Of a stretch of 64,000 nt of DNA, positions 8,930-17,075 are shown in pieces (the first letter of the stretch is position 1; every line of letters begins with the position of its first letter). Made by a program: the position numbers and the translations under genes. The notes below the pieces were generated by a model. That model did no database searches. It had not been told where the DNA came from and was given only the letters and a program-made list of their open reading frames with translations. This DNA is from VBAS01 sp964444975 (GTDB lineage: Bacteria; Bacteroidota; Bacteroidia; Chitinophagales; Chitinophagaceae), in assembly GCA_964444975.1 (NCBI GenBank), contig CAYUJD010000003.1, positions 1 to 64,000 of the forward strand, written 5' to 3'.

Positions 8930-9800
8930 TTTGCCGTTCTTTTATGAGCAACAAAATAACATGAATAATCAATGAAGCAGCAATCAGCAGAAACCCGGCG
9001 AAGAAGGACCAGCCGAGGGCTTTGCTTTCGCCAAAAAAAGCAAAAGCCATCAGGATGCCATAAACCGGTTCGAGATTAAAAGAGAGATTGACGGTGAAGG
9101 CCGTGAGCTTCTTTAATGCAGTGACGGAAAGTTGAAAGGCCAGCACCGAACAAAGCCACGACAGCATAAGCAGCCAGAGAAAATCTTCCGTAGTGGGCAG
9201 AATATAACCGGAAGGAAACTGCTGCTCGTAAAAGGGCATCAGTAGCGAAAGTGTAACCAGGCCGCCGCTGAGCTGGTAGGTAAGCACCGTTTGCGGGTTG
9301 ATGCGCTGTACAAAGCCGCGGATAAAAATCATGACAAAGGCCATGAGCAGGGCGCAAATGACGCCGAGGATGATACCCACCTTGTAGCGGGCATCAAAAT
9401 GAAAGATGATATAGATACCGGCGATGACCATGAGACCGAGGAGCACTTCCATCCATTTGATACGGGTGCGCAGCAGCAGCGGCTCCACCAGTGCAGTAAA
9501 AAAACCCACGGCTGAAAAACAAACCAGCGCCACCGATATGTTAGCGTACTTGACAGACCCATAAAACGTGACCCAGTGAATGGCTGCCAAAAAACCGATA
9601 CCGGTAAGCTTCAAAATATCTTTCTTTGAAATTTTCTGCAACTGGCCCATCAGCGAAAACAACACCCACATGGTAACGGAAGTGAGGAGCAGCCGCCACC
9701 ACACCAGCCAGCCTTCATTCAGGTGAATGAGCCGGCCCAACGGCCCGGTAAAGCCGGCAAGAAAAACCGAGATGTGGAGATAGAGGAAGGCTTTTTTCAT
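8907..9800 (-). CDS. EamA/DMT family inner-membrane exporter
   Basis: The 297-residue protein has about ten hydrophobic segments in two halves, as in drug/metabolite transporters. The EamA repeat is recognisable in FLAAIHWVTFYGSVKYANIS (first half) and NLSFNLEPVYGILMAFAFFGE (second half, the typical L-x-P-V-x-G-x-L-x-A-F-x-F-G-E pattern). The transported compound is unknown. It is the first gene of a two-gene unit with the methyltransferase, which makes export of a methylated product possible but unproven. Confidence 0.9.
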   Translation of the reverse strand: MKKAFLYLHISVFLAGFTGPLGRLIHLNEGWLVWWRLLLTSVTMWVLFSLMGQLQKISKKDILKLTGIGFLAAIHWVTFYGSVKYANISVALVCFSAVGFFTALVEPLLLRTRIKWMEVLLGLMVIAGIYIIFHFDARYKVGIILGVICALLMAFVMIFIRGFVQRINPQTVLTYQLSGGLVTLSLLMPFYEQQFPSGYILPTTEDFLWLLMLSWLCSVLAFQLSVTALKKLTAFTVNLSFNLEPVYGILMAFAFFGESKALGWSFFAGFLLIAASLIIHVILLLIKERQIARHAAE

Positions 9801-9949
9801 TTGGATAAAACTAAGGAAGTAATGCGAGAACTATTTCAAATAAAAAAAATTCCTACCGCCTCACGACAACAGGAATTTTTCATGGCTGTAAACTAATAAA
9901 AATTGAGAAAGAAATTTTATTAAAACTTCTTTAAACAATCAGGGTCTGA

Positions 9950-9972
9950 CGTCCCCTTTAGGGGATTTAGGG
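9950..9972. repeat. small palindrome GTCCCC-TTTA-GGGGAT with G-rich tail
   Basis: The 5-bp stem TCCCC/GGGGA around a 4-base loop is followed by the tail TTTAGGGGC. It resembles in layout (hairpin plus G-rich tail) the elements inside the his genes. It lies just after the stop codon of the minus-strand gene at 9975. Confidence 0.5.
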
Positions 9973-9974
9973 GC

Positions 9975-10349
9975 TTATGTTCTTACCTTTTTCTTTTCTT
10001 TCATATCTTCTTTGGTGCCCTGGCCAATCATGATATTTCCAAAGCTTGATTTGATATCAATCTTCACCGTGCCGGCGCCGGATTTGCCTTCATATTTTTT
10101 ATGCAGGTCGGGGCCGTATTTCCAGTGTGTATCGGTACGTTTGATGCCGATATTTGTTTTATCAACAAAAGAACCGTAGTGGGTGGAAATAGTATAAGTG
10201 GCGGCGAGCCCCGCAGCAGGCACCAGGTGAACGAAACTATAAGAGTCATCCACCAGCAGCGCTGTCAGCCCGTTATCCAGGATGACCTGGCTGTAGGAGC
10301 AGAATTCCATTTTCAATTTACAATTGCCCTCCAGGCATTGCCGAACCAA
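9975..10349 (-). CDS. small protein with adhesin-like (DUF4097-type) C-terminus, possibly truncated
   Basis: The C-terminal two thirds (THYGSFVDKTNIG..., YEGKSGAGTVKIDIKSSFGN) read like the beta-rich repeats of putative auto-transporter adhesins common in Bacteroidota. There is no signal peptide, and the first 30 residues look unlike coding sequence, with a start at TTG 10349 or ATG 10310. I read it as either a short intracellular relative or the 3' remnant of a longer gene whose 5' part is lost. Nothing convincing is seen between 10350 and 10473. Confidence 0.45.
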   Translation of the reverse strand: MVRQCLEGNCKLKMEFCSYSQVILDNGLTALLVDDSYSFVHLVPAAGLAATYTISTHYGSFVDKTNIGIKRTDTHWKYGPDLHKKYEGKSGAGTVKIDIKSSFGNIMIGQGTKEDMKEKKKVRT

Positions 10350-10473
10350 AGATTCAGCAGTTGGTATCAGTGAATTATTTACCAGGCACCGGTTTTATAT
10401 AAAGTAAGCGTTTTCCCGGAAATGTTGCATGTGGGAGTAAAAATAATTGACGGGATAAAATAATTGTGGATAG

Positions 10474-11250
10474 TTATTTGACAGCGCCCATTGCCGACAG
10501 CTCATTTGTATTGCTCCGCACTTTCTTCCGGTAGTTTTTAAAAAGGCTCTGCCAGCGCAGTTTCAGCACGCCCAGCACGCCTTCTTTGATGATGCCCTTG
10601 TTCATTTTGGATGTGCCCTGTGTACGGTCACGGAAGATGATGGGCACTTCGGCAATCTTAAATCCGAGTTTCCAGGCTGCAAATTTCATTTCGATCTGGA
10701 AAGCATACCCTACAAAACTGATGGCATCGAGGTTGATGGCTTCCAGTACTTCTTTTCTATAACATACAAAACCGGCGGTAGGGTCTTTCACCGGCATCCA
10801 GGTAATTATTCTTGTGTAAAGTGATGCACCTTTACTCAGGGCAATGCGGTCCCACGGCCAGTCCACCACACTGCCTTTGCGTATGTATCGGGAGCCAATA
10901 GCCACATCGGCCCCGTTATTTTTACATGCTTCATACAGCCGGGGCAGATCGGATGGGTTGTGCGAAAAATCGGCGTCAATTTCAAAAATGAAATTATACC
11001 CTTTTTCCAATGCCCATTTAAAGCCATGAATATACGCAGTGCCGAGACCCAGCTTTCCTTTTCTTTCTTCAAGAAATAACTGGCCGGGATATTTTTTCTG
11101 CAGCCCTTTTACAATTTCAGCGGTACCGTCAGGCGAACTATCGTCAATAACCAGCACGTGAAAATGCTGCTGCAATCCGAAAATGGCAGCGAGAATAGCG
11201 GCTATATTCTCTTTTTCGTTGTAAGTGGGTATTATTACGAGCTTCTCCAA
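10474..11250 (-). CDS. polyprenol monophosphomannose synthase-like glycosyltransferase (GT2)
   Basis: This is a 258-residue single-domain GT-A enzyme of the dolichol/polyprenol-phosphate mannosyltransferase type. It carries VIIPTYNEKENI, the substrate strand VIDDSSPDGTAEIV, the metal motif EIDADFSHNP, and IGSRYIRKG...W, with the family's FRDRTQGTSKM near residue 210. It would charge a polyprenyl phosphate with a hexose on the inner membrane. The frame is open to TTG 11310, but TTG 11250 gives MEKLVIIPTYNE, the usual N-terminus, so I prefer it. The upstream exonuclease gene ends at 11316. Confidence 0.9.
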   Translation of the reverse strand: MEKLVIIPTYNEKENIAAILAAIFGLQQHFHVLVIDDSSPDGTAEIVKGLQKKYPGQLFLEERKGKLGLGTAYIHGFKWALEKGYNFIFEIDADFSHNPSDLPRLYEACKNNGADVAIGSRYIRKGSVVDWPWDRIALSKGASLYTRIITWMPVKDPTAGFVCYRKEVLEAINLDAISFVGYAFQIEMKFAAWKLGFKIAEVPIIFRDRTQGTSKMNKGIIKEGVLGVLKLRWQSLFKNYRKKVRSNTNELSAMGAVK

Positions 11251-11315
11251 ATTGCTGGTAATGGTGGATAACGAATTTACAATTTTATTCGCCGGAGCAG
11301 AAATAACCAACGGCT

Positions 11316-12083
11316 TTAACTTTTCTTCAGCATGCTGCGGGTTCTTATTTCTGTAAGCTTTTGTTTGGTGTAAAGGGGAAATTCGGCCTTCATCATCCAG
11401 TCGTAATATTGCGGTTCAGCTTTCAGCACTTCGGCTACTGAGCGGCCTTTGTATTTCCCGAAATTGAAAACTTCCACCCCATTTTCGATAATAAACCGCC
11501 GGGCAAAATCTACTATCTGCTCTTCACCGATGGTTTTGATAACCGAATCAATGGTAGTACCGAGTTCCGGATAACGCAGCAACTGTGCACTGAGTATTTC
11601 AGCAGTAGCCAGGGCATCGGTTTCGGCGCTGTGTGCACCGTCCAGGTTTTTATTGCAATAAAATTTATAGGCAGCACTCAGCGTCCTTTGTTCCATTTTA
11701 TGAAAAATGTTCTGTACATCGAGCAGGCGGCGCCCCTTCATATCAAAATCCACTTCAGCACGCAGAAACTCTTCAATCAGCAGCGGGATATCAAAGCGGT
11801 TGCTGTTGTAGCCGGCAATATCGCAGGCGTCAAGAATTTGTTTCAGTTCATGTGCCGCCTGTTTAAACGTTGGGGCATCTTTCACCATCTCATCCGTGAT
11901 GCCATGCAGATCGCTGGCTTGTTTCGGAATGGGTATTTGCGGGTTGATGAGTTTGCGCTTAGCACTGCGTTTGCCATCAGGAAGTATTTTTACAATGGCA
12001 ATTTCCACGATACGGTCGGTGGCAAGGTTTATTCCCGTGGTTTCTAAGTCAATAAAAGCCAGGGGTTTGGTTAACTGAAGCAT
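11316..12083 (-). CDS. 3'-5' exonuclease, DnaQ/PolC-type DEDDh family
   Basis: The exonuclease domain (about residues 5-175) shows Exo I FIDLETTG (D12, E14), Exo II in IAGYNSNRFDIPLL, and Exo III HSAETDALA (the catalytic H and D about five residues apart). The C-terminal part (about 195-255, FNFGKYKGRSVAEVLKAEPQ...YYDWM) resembles the exodeoxyribonuclease X C-terminal motif, so it is more likely a stand-alone nuclease than a polymerase proofreading subunit. It is co-oriented with the glycosyltransferase and divergent from the small lipoprotein gene. Confidence 0.9.
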   Translation of the reverse strand: MLQLTKPLAFIDLETTGINLATDRIVEIAIVKILPDGKRSAKRKLINPQIPIPKQASDLHGITDEMVKDAPTFKQAAHELKQILDACDIAGYNSNRFDIPLLIEEFLRAEVDFDMKGRRLLDVQNIFHKMEQRTLSAAYKFYCNKNLDGAHSAETDALATAEILSAQLLRYPELGTTIDSVIKTIGEEQIVDFARRFIIENGVEVFNFGKYKGRSVAEVLKAEPQYYDWMMKAEFPLYTKQKLTEIRTRSMLKKS

Positions 12084-12219
12084 ATTATTCGGATTCAGGT
12101 TTTTCAGGGCGGTAAAGGTAAGTGTTTACCCGGTTTTAAAAGCCTTGTTTTTGAAAAACCGGCTTATCTTTACAAAATATTTCAACTAACGGAACGTTTA
12201 ACACTAAATCCTTTTAACA

Positions 12220-12345
12220 ATGAAAAATAAACTTCTGGCCGGTCTGATGCTGCTGATAATGATCGTTAGTATCACGTCTTGCGCCACCTCTAAAAGGTTT
12301 GGTTGTCCTACCGTTTCAGTAGAAACAAAAAAATTCAAAGTATAA
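12220..12345 (+). CDS. 41-residue small lipoprotein
   Basis: ATG at 12220 opens a 41-codon frame ending at TAA 12343-12345. The peptide has an N-terminal Lys, a hydrophobic core (LLAGLMLLIMIVSI) and a lipobox-like ITSC with Cys at position 21, followed by ATSKRFGCPTVSVETKKFKV. Short lipoproteins ending shortly after an F/W-G-C-P motif are frequent in Bacteroidota; their role is unknown to me. A TATCTTTA element about 50 bases upstream resembles the -7 consensus. It sits directly before the histidine leader but has its own stop well before the his promoter. Confidence 0.7.
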   Translation: MKNKLLAGLMLLIMIVSITSCATSKRFGCPTVSVETKKFKV

Positions 12346-12358
12346 TAGATTTATCACT

Positions 12359-12366
12359 TATTTTTG
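12359..12366 (+). promoter_or_regulatory. -7 element TATTTTTG of the his operon
   Basis: This is an exact TAnnTTTG match ending seven bases before the leader-peptide ATG, so the his mRNA probably begins almost at that start codon. Confidence 0.65.
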
Positions 12367-12373
12367 CGTTGCA

Positions 12374-12433
12374 ATGATTAATCGTACACATAATCATCAT
12401 CACCATATCTTACTCCCGCCGGGTAAGCCGTGA
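12374..12433 (+). CDS. hisL: histidine operon leader peptide
   Basis: The 19-codon frame from ATG 12374 to TGA 12433 encodes MINRTHNHHHHILLPPGKP, with five His codons among eleven residues. It is followed by an attenuator hairpin and then hisG. By the classical model, ribosome stalling at codons 8-11 under histidine shortage leaves GTAAGCC (12423-12429, in codons 17-19) free to pair with GGCTTAC (12465-12471), which blocks the terminator. A ribosome that reaches the stop codon covers GTAAGCC and the terminator forms. Leader and pairing are read from the sequence; regulation is inferred. Confidence 0.9.
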   Translation: MINRTHNHHHHILLPPGKP

Positions 12434-12461
12434 TGATATTATGTAACAGCATAAACTCTTT

Positions 12462-12490
12462 AAGGGCTTACATGTAGTAAGCCCTTTTTC
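12462..12490 (+). terminator. his attenuator (intrinsic terminator)
   Basis: AAGGGCTTAC-ATGTA-GTAAGCCCTT (12462-12471 and 12477-12486) is a perfect 10-bp stem running into five T residues. Its 5' arm is also complementary to 12423-12429 in the leader reading frame, giving the mutually exclusive antiterminator. Confidence 0.9.
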
Positions 12491-12496
12491 ATTACA

Positions 12497-12521
12497 CCCC
12501 CCCCCCGCCTGATCGGCGGGC
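12497..12521. repeat. poly-C tract and CCCGCC/GGCGGG palindrome before hisG
   Basis: Ten C residues (12497-12506) lead into the palindrome CCCGCC-TGATC-GGCGGG. The tract lies in the untranslated part of the his mRNA between the attenuator and the hisG start. Confidence 0.7.
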
Positions 12522-12565
12522 AGGCCTGAATGGGGACTGGACAAATCAACATAATTGGAAAAACA

Positions 12566-13426
12566 ATGAATGAGACTTTAAAAATCGCTGTTCAGAAAAA
12601 AGGGAGATTGTATGACGGTTCGATGGCGCTGCTGAAAGAATGCGGTATTGATGTAAGCAATGGCAATAACCAGTTGCGGGTGCAGGCAGCCAACTTTCCG
12701 CTGGAAGTTTTTTTTCTGCGTGATGATGATATTCCCGAATATGTGCAGGACGCCGTGGCCGACATTGGCTTTGTGGGAGAAAATGTGGTAGCGGAAAAAA
12801 ATAAAGCTGTTGTGTCAGTGGAAAAGCTTGGTTTTGGCAAATGCCGTTTATCCATTGCCATTCCAAAATCCGGTGCCATAAAATCGCTGAATGATTTGAC
12901 TGGAAAAAAAATTGCCACCAGCTATCCACTGGTACTTTCAAATTATCTCAGGGAAAAAAATATTAATGCCACTATCCAGGAAATCAGCGGGTCGGTAGAG
13001 ATTGCGCCGCGTATCGGGCTGGCCGATGCCATCTGCGACCTGGTGAGCTCGGGCAGCACATTGTTCAGCAACGAACTTGATGAACTGGAAACGGTGCTGA
13101 AATCCGAAGCTGTTTTAATCAGTAATAAAAATTTATCAGCTGGCAAACAAAAGCTGCTTGATAAACTCCTCTTCCGTATCCGGGCAGTAAAAAAAGCCAA
13201 GAACAATAAATACGTGCTGCTGAATGCGCCGAATGATAAACTGGAGGCCATCTGCAAACTGCTGCCGGGCATGAAAAGCCCCACTGTGTTGCCGCTGGCA
13301 GAAAAAGGATGGAGCTCGGTTCACTCGGTCATCAGCGAAAGTGATTTCTGGGAAGTGATAGAATCATTAAAAGCAAATGGAGCACAGGGAATACTGATTG
13401 TTCCCATTGAAAAAATGATTATTTGA
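12566..13426 (+). CDS. hisG: ATP phosphoribosyltransferase, long form
   Basis: HisG joins ATP and PRPP in the first committed step of histidine synthesis. The 286-residue protein starts at ATG 12566 (MNETLKIAVQKKGRLYDGS); an earlier in-frame start at 12530 lies in repeat DNA and is unlikely. The catalytic part contains DIGFVGENV and the PRPP-binding loop region DLVSSGSTL. The C-terminal ACT-like regulatory domain (about 210-285, GMKSPTVLPLAEKGWSSVHSV) marks the long, hexameric, histidine-inhibited form that needs no HisZ. No palindromic insert is present in this gene. Confidence 0.95.
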   Translation: MNETLKIAVQKKGRLYDGSMALLKECGIDVSNGNNQLRVQAANFPLEVFFLRDDDIPEYVQDAVADIGFVGENVVAEKNKAVVSVEKLGFGKCRLSIAIPKSGAIKSLNDLTGKKIATSYPLVLSNYLREKNINATIQEISGSVEIAPRIGLADAICDLVSSGSTLFSNELDELETVLKSEAVLISNKNLSAGKQKLLDKLLFRIRAVKKAKNNKYVLLNAPNDKLEAICKLLPGMKSPTVLPLAEKGWSSVHSVISESDFWEVIESLKANGAQGILIVPIEKMII

Positions 13427-13470
13427 TACCGTTGCAATTATTGATTATTAATTATGGATTATTGAGTTCA

Positions 13471-14802
13471 ATGATAAAGATTATAAAATACCCGGTTAGA
13501 AAAGAATGGCCAGAATTGGTAAAACGTCCGGCAATCGAAACTGCTATTTTGGAAAAAGGAGTGAAAAGAATTTTGGAGAAGGTGAAAGAAAAAGGTGATA
13601 AGGCTGTTCGGAAATATACAAAGGAGCTTGACGGGGTGAAGCTGAAAAAGCTTGAAGTGAGTGAAAAAGAAATCAGGATAGCGGAAAAATTATTACCTGA
13701 TGAGTTGAAGCAGGCGATCGGGGTTGCGAAAGCCAACATTGAAAAATTTCACCAGCCGCAGCTGGTAGATGTAAAATTTATTGAAACAATGCCGGGCATT
13801 AATTGCTGGCGAAAATCAGTGGGAATAGAAAGAGTGGGTATTTATATTCCAGGCGGTTCAGCGCCTCTGTTTTCAACCGTACTGATGCTGGCAGTGCCTG
13901 CTGCAATTGCCGGGTGTAAAGAAGTGATTCTTTGTACGCCTCCGGCCTCCCTCTCCGCAAAGAAAGGCGCCGGGCCTGCCCTCCGAAACTTTAATGAAGA
14001 AGGGGGTGAAGTGCACCCCGCCATTTTATATGCTGCCCATCTTTGCGGTGTAACAAAAATCTTCAAGGCCGGAGGTGTTCAGGCCATCGGGGCCATGGCG
14101 TATGGAACGGAGAGCATTCCAAAAGTGTACAAAATTTTTGGCCCGGGCAATCAATATGTGACCTGCGCAAAACAACTGGTGCAAAAAGAAGGAGTGGCTA
14201 TTGATATGCCAGCCGGCCCGTCGGAAGTGCTGGTGATTGCTGATGACAGCGCTGTGCCGGAGTTTGTGGCTGCCGATTTATTGTCGCAGGCCGAACATGG
14301 AGCCGATTCGCAGGTAGTACTGGTTACCAGTTCACCGCTGCTGGCTGAAAACGTTGCAGCTGAAATTGAAAAGCAACTGGCCCGATTGCCAGGGAAACAA
14401 ATAGCTGAAAAGGCGCTGCAGAACAGCAGCATTGTAATAGTTGATTCAGTTGATGATGCTTTTGAATTTTCGAACCTGTATGCCCCTGAGCATTTGATTC
14501 TTTCCTGCAGCCATGCAGAGGCTGCTGCCGATAAAATAGTTTCGGCAGGTTCCGTGTTCATAGGCAATTATTCGCCTGAGCCGGCGGGTGACTATGCCAG
14601 CGGTACCAATCACACGTTGCCGACAAATGGCTATGCAGCCATGTACAGCGGCGTGTCAGTTGACAGCTTTGTAAAAAAGATAACTTTCCAGCAACTGACA
14701 AAAGAAGGTTTGAGAAATATCGGAAGCACTGTGATGACAATGGCAGAAGCGGAAGGTCTGCATGCACATAAAAAAGCAGTTGAAATCAGATTAAAAGATT
14801 AA
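13471..14802 (+). CDS. hisD: histidinol dehydrogenase, with in-frame repeat insert
   Basis: HisD oxidises histidinol to histidine in two NAD-dependent, zinc-assisted steps. The 443-residue protein starts at ATG 13471, after a gap filled by TTGATTATTAATTATGG-type repeats. Family motifs are clear: VGIYIPGGSAPLFSTVLM, FGPGNQYVT, LLSQAEHGADSQ (zinc and catalytic region), and GDYASGTNHTLPTNG. After CTPP, where relatives continue within a few residues into HPAILYAA, there is an extra stretch of about 17-20 residues (ASLSAKKGAGPALRNFNEEG) encoded by the GC-rich element at 13944-14010. Confidence 0.95.
   Translation: MIKIIKYPVRKEWPELVKRPAIETAILEKGVKRILEKVKEKGDKAVRKYTKELDGVKLKKLEVSEKEIRIAEKLLPDELKQAIGVAKANIEKFHQPQLVDVKFIETMPGINCWRKSVGIERVGIYIPGGSAPLFSTVLMLAVPAAIAGCKEVILCTPPASLSAKKGAGPALRNFNEEGGEVHPAILYAAHLCGVTKIFKAGGVQAIGAMAYGTESIPKVYKIFGPGNQYVTCAKQLVQKEGVAIDMPAGPSEVLVIADDSAVPEFVAADLLSQAEHGADSQVVLVTSSPLLAENVAAEIEKQLARLPGKQIAEKALQNSSIVIVDSVDDAFEFSNLYAPEHLILSCSHAEAAADKIVSAGSVFIGNYSPEPAGDYASGTNHTLPTNGYAAMYSGVSVDSFVKKITFQQLTKEGLRNIGSTVMTMAEAEGLHAHKKAVEIRLKD
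13944..14010 (+). repeat. in-frame GC-rich element in hisD
   Basis: The core CCTCCCTCTCCGCAAAG followed by GGCGCCGGGCCTG has the same order as the hisC and hisH elements (pyrimidine arm ending CTCC, short loop, purine arm, GCCGG tail). It adds about 17-20 residues in a surface-loop position. Confidence 0.6.
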
Positions 14803-14804
14803 CT

Positions 14805-15890
14805 ATGGAGTTTAACCTGGATAATTTGGTTCGTGAAAACATCAGGAAGATGACGCCTTACTCATCGGCACGACATGAGTTCAGCGGCAAGGCATCTGTT
14901 TTTCTGGATGCAAATGAAAATTCATTTGGTTCGCCGCTGCTTCTCCCTTCTCCGTCAGGAGGGGGGCCGGGGGTGAGGGTCAATCGCTACCCCGACCCGC
15001 TGCAACTGCAGGTAAAAGAAAAACTGAGTAAAATAAAAGGTGTGCCGCCGCAAAATATTTTTCTTGGCAATGGGAGTGATGAAGCCATTGACTTGCTCTA
15101 CCGCATTTTCTGTGTGCCGGGCAGCGATAATGTTATCATCTTCCCTCCTACTTATGGCATGTACGAAGTATGTGCGGCAATGAATGATGTGCAGGTGAAA
15201 AAAATCAGCCTTACAAAAGATTACCAGCTCAACCTTGAAGCGGTTGAATATGCCATTGACCCGTTTACCAAACTTATTTTTATCTGTTCGCCCAACAATC
15301 CCACCGGCAACAGCATGAACCGGGCTGATGTGGAAGTTATCCTGAATAATTTCAACGGCCTTGTGGTGATTGATGAAGCCTATATCAATTTTGCAAAACA
15401 AAAAACTTTCATCGCTGAACTTACCGAATACCCCAACCTGGTGGTGATGCAGACATTGAGCAAAGCCTGGGGACTGGCAGGCCTGCGGCTGGGCATGGCA
15501 TTCGCTTCGCAACCCATCATTGAGCTGATGAATAAAGTGAAGTACCCTTACAATATCAATACCGCCACGCAACTGCTGGCGCTGGAAGCAATTGATAAAC
15601 TAGAGTGGGTAAATGAACATATAACAATTACGGTGAAAGAAAGAGAAAAGCTGAAAAACGACCTGCTGGCCTTTGATAATACGGAAGCGGTTTACCCGTC
15701 TGATGCCAATTTTTTGCTGGTGAAAATAAAAGATGCGGGAAAAATATACGACTACTTATGCAGCGAAGGAATCATTGTAAGAAACCGGAGCCAAGTGGTG
15801 CTGTGTGAAGATTGTTTGCGGATAACCATCGGCACGCCGGAAGAAAATAAACAATTAATGACCGCATTAGAAAACTATAAATCGGATTAA
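14805..15890 (+). CDS. hisC: histidinol-phosphate aminotransferase, with in-frame repeat insert
   Basis: This PLP enzyme (361 residues) converts imidazole acetol phosphate and glutamate to histidinol phosphate. Family features include LDANENS...NRYPDPLQ, LGNGSDEAIDL, SPNNPTGN, the Asp/Tyr pair in VVIDEAY, and the PLP lysine K220 in TLSKAWGLAG. Between SFGSP and NRYPDP, adjacent in relatives, sit about 14 extra residues (LLLPSPSGGGPGVRV) encoded by the palindromic element at 14941-14980. The gene starts two bases after hisD stops and ends directly against hisB. Confidence 0.95.
   Translation: MEFNLDNLVRENIRKMTPYSSARHEFSGKASVFLDANENSFGSPLLLPSPSGGGPGVRVNRYPDPLQLQVKEKLSKIKGVPPQNIFLGNGSDEAIDLLYRIFCVPGSDNVIIFPPTYGMYEVCAAMNDVQVKKISLTKDYQLNLEAVEYAIDPFTKLIFICSPNNPTGNSMNRADVEVILNNFNGLVVIDEAYINFAKQKTFIAELTEYPNLVVMQTLSKAWGLAGLRLGMAFASQPIIELMNKVKYPYNINTATQLLALEAIDKLEWVNEHITITVKEREKLKNDLLAFDNTEAVYPSDANFLLVKIKDAGKIYDYLCSEGIIVRNRSQVVLCEDCLRITIGTPEENKQLMTALENYKSD
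14941..14980 (+). repeat. in-frame palindromic element in hisC
   Basis: CCCTTCTCC-GTCA-GGAGGGGGG (14945-14966) is a 9-bp stem allowing two G-T pairs, with a 4-base loop, followed by the tail CCGGGGGTGAGGGT. It matches the hisH copy over CTCCGTMAGGAG and GGGGGCCGG. Confidence 0.75.
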
Positions 15891-17075
15891 ATGAATGCAT
15901 CGAATCAAAATTCCTCCGCTGCGGCGGAGACAGGGGGTGTCAAAATTTTATTTATCGATCGCGACGGAACTCTCATCAAAGAAGCGCCGCCTTCGTACCA
16001 GGTAGATTCATTTGACAAACTGGAATTTTACCCCGGCATGCTTACCTGGCTTTCCCGCATCGCCTTTGAATTCGATTACGAGCTGGTAATGCCCACCAAC
16101 CAGGACGGACTCGGTACATCCTCTTTTTCCGAAGAAAAATTCTGGCCCATTCAGAATTTTATTCTGAAGCAAATGAAAAACGAAGGCATTATTTTCAGCG
16201 AAATCCTGATTGACCGAAGTTTTGCGCATGAAAACAAACCAACACGGAAACCCGGAACAGGTATGTTTACAAAATATGTAAACAACCCGGCATACGATTT
16301 GGCAGATTCGTATGTCATCGGCGACAGGATTACCGATGTGCAGCTGGCAAAAAATCTTGGATGCAAAGCCATCTGGCTGAACAATGACCCCGGCCTCGGT
16401 GCCGGTGAAATAAAAGATTCGCTGCAGGCGCTGCTGCCGGTGATTGCACTGGAAACTACATCGTGGAAAAAGATTTATGAATTCCTGAAGCTCGGCAACC
16501 GCTTTTTGCAGCATGAAAGGAATACAAATGAAACAAAAATCAGTATTGAGCTGAACCTCGACGGCAGTGGCAAGACTGAAATCAACACCGGTTTGAATTT
16601 TTTCAACCACATGCTCGACCAGCTTGGCAGGCACAGCGGCATTGATTTAAAAATAACCGTGCGGGGCGATTTGCATATTGACGAACATCACACGATTGAA
16701 GATACAGGTATTGCGCTGGGCGAAGCATTTACAAAAGCGCTGGGCAATAAAGCCGGGATTAACCGCTATGGTTTCCTGCTGCCGATGGATGACTGCCTGG
16801 CGCAGGTAGCCATTGATTTCGGCGGAAGAAGCTGGCTGGTTTGGGATGCGGAATTCAAAAGAGAAAAAATCGGCGACATGCCGGCAGAAATGTTTTTCCA
16901 CTTTTTCAAATCGTTCTGCGATGCGGCCCGCTGCAACCTGAACATAAAAGCGGAAGGTGAAAACGAGCACCATAAGATTGAATCCATATTTAAAGCATTG
17001 GCAAAAGCTATAAAGATGGCAGTGAACCGGGATGCGGAGAACATGCAGTTGCCGACAACCAAAGGTGTGCTTTGA
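15891..17075 (+). CDS. hisB: bifunctional histidinol-phosphatase / imidazoleglycerol-phosphate dehydratase
   Basis: This is a fused enzyme of 394 residues. The N-terminal HAD phosphatase (about 17-185) has FIDRDGTL with D23 and D25 and VIGDRITDVQLAKN. The C-terminal dehydratase (about 205-394) has the metal-binding repeats LGRHSG and DEHHTIEDTG, plus HHKIES near the end. Relatives begin about one residue before the ILFIDRDG strand; here about 16 additional N-terminal residues (MNASNQNSSAAAETGG) are encoded by a palindrome-containing stretch. It starts right after the hisC stop and overlaps hisH by one base (TGATG). Confidence 0.95.
   Translation: MNASNQNSSAAAETGGVKILFIDRDGTLIKEAPPSYQVDSFDKLEFYPGMLTWLSRIAFEFDYELVMPTNQDGLGTSSFSEEKFWPIQNFILKQMKNEGIIFSEILIDRSFAHENKPTRKPGTGMFTKYVNNPAYDLADSYVIGDRITDVQLAKNLGCKAIWLNNDPGLGAGEIKDSLQALLPVIALETTSWKKIYEFLKLGNRFLQHERNTNETKISIELNLDGSGKTEINTGLNFFNHMLDQLGRHSGIDLKITVRGDLHIDEHHTIEDTGIALGEAFTKALGNKAGINRYGFLLPMDDCLAQVAIDFGGRSWLVWDAEFKREKIGDMPAEMFFHFFKSFCDAARCNLNIKAEGENEHHKIESIFKALAKAIKMAVNRDAENMQLPTTKGVL
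15911..15940 (+). repeat. in-frame palindromic element at the start of hisB
   Basis: CTCCGC-TGCG-GCGGAG (15914-15929) is a perfect 6-bp stem with a 4-base loop and the tail ACAGGGGGTG. It encodes part of the N-terminal extension. Confidence 0.65.

Noticed and set aside
8312..8947. Long open frames opposite to the methyltransferase gene (and similar antisense frames elsewhere)
   Set aside because: They mirror well-supported genes on the other strand and show no domain, signal or start site of their own.
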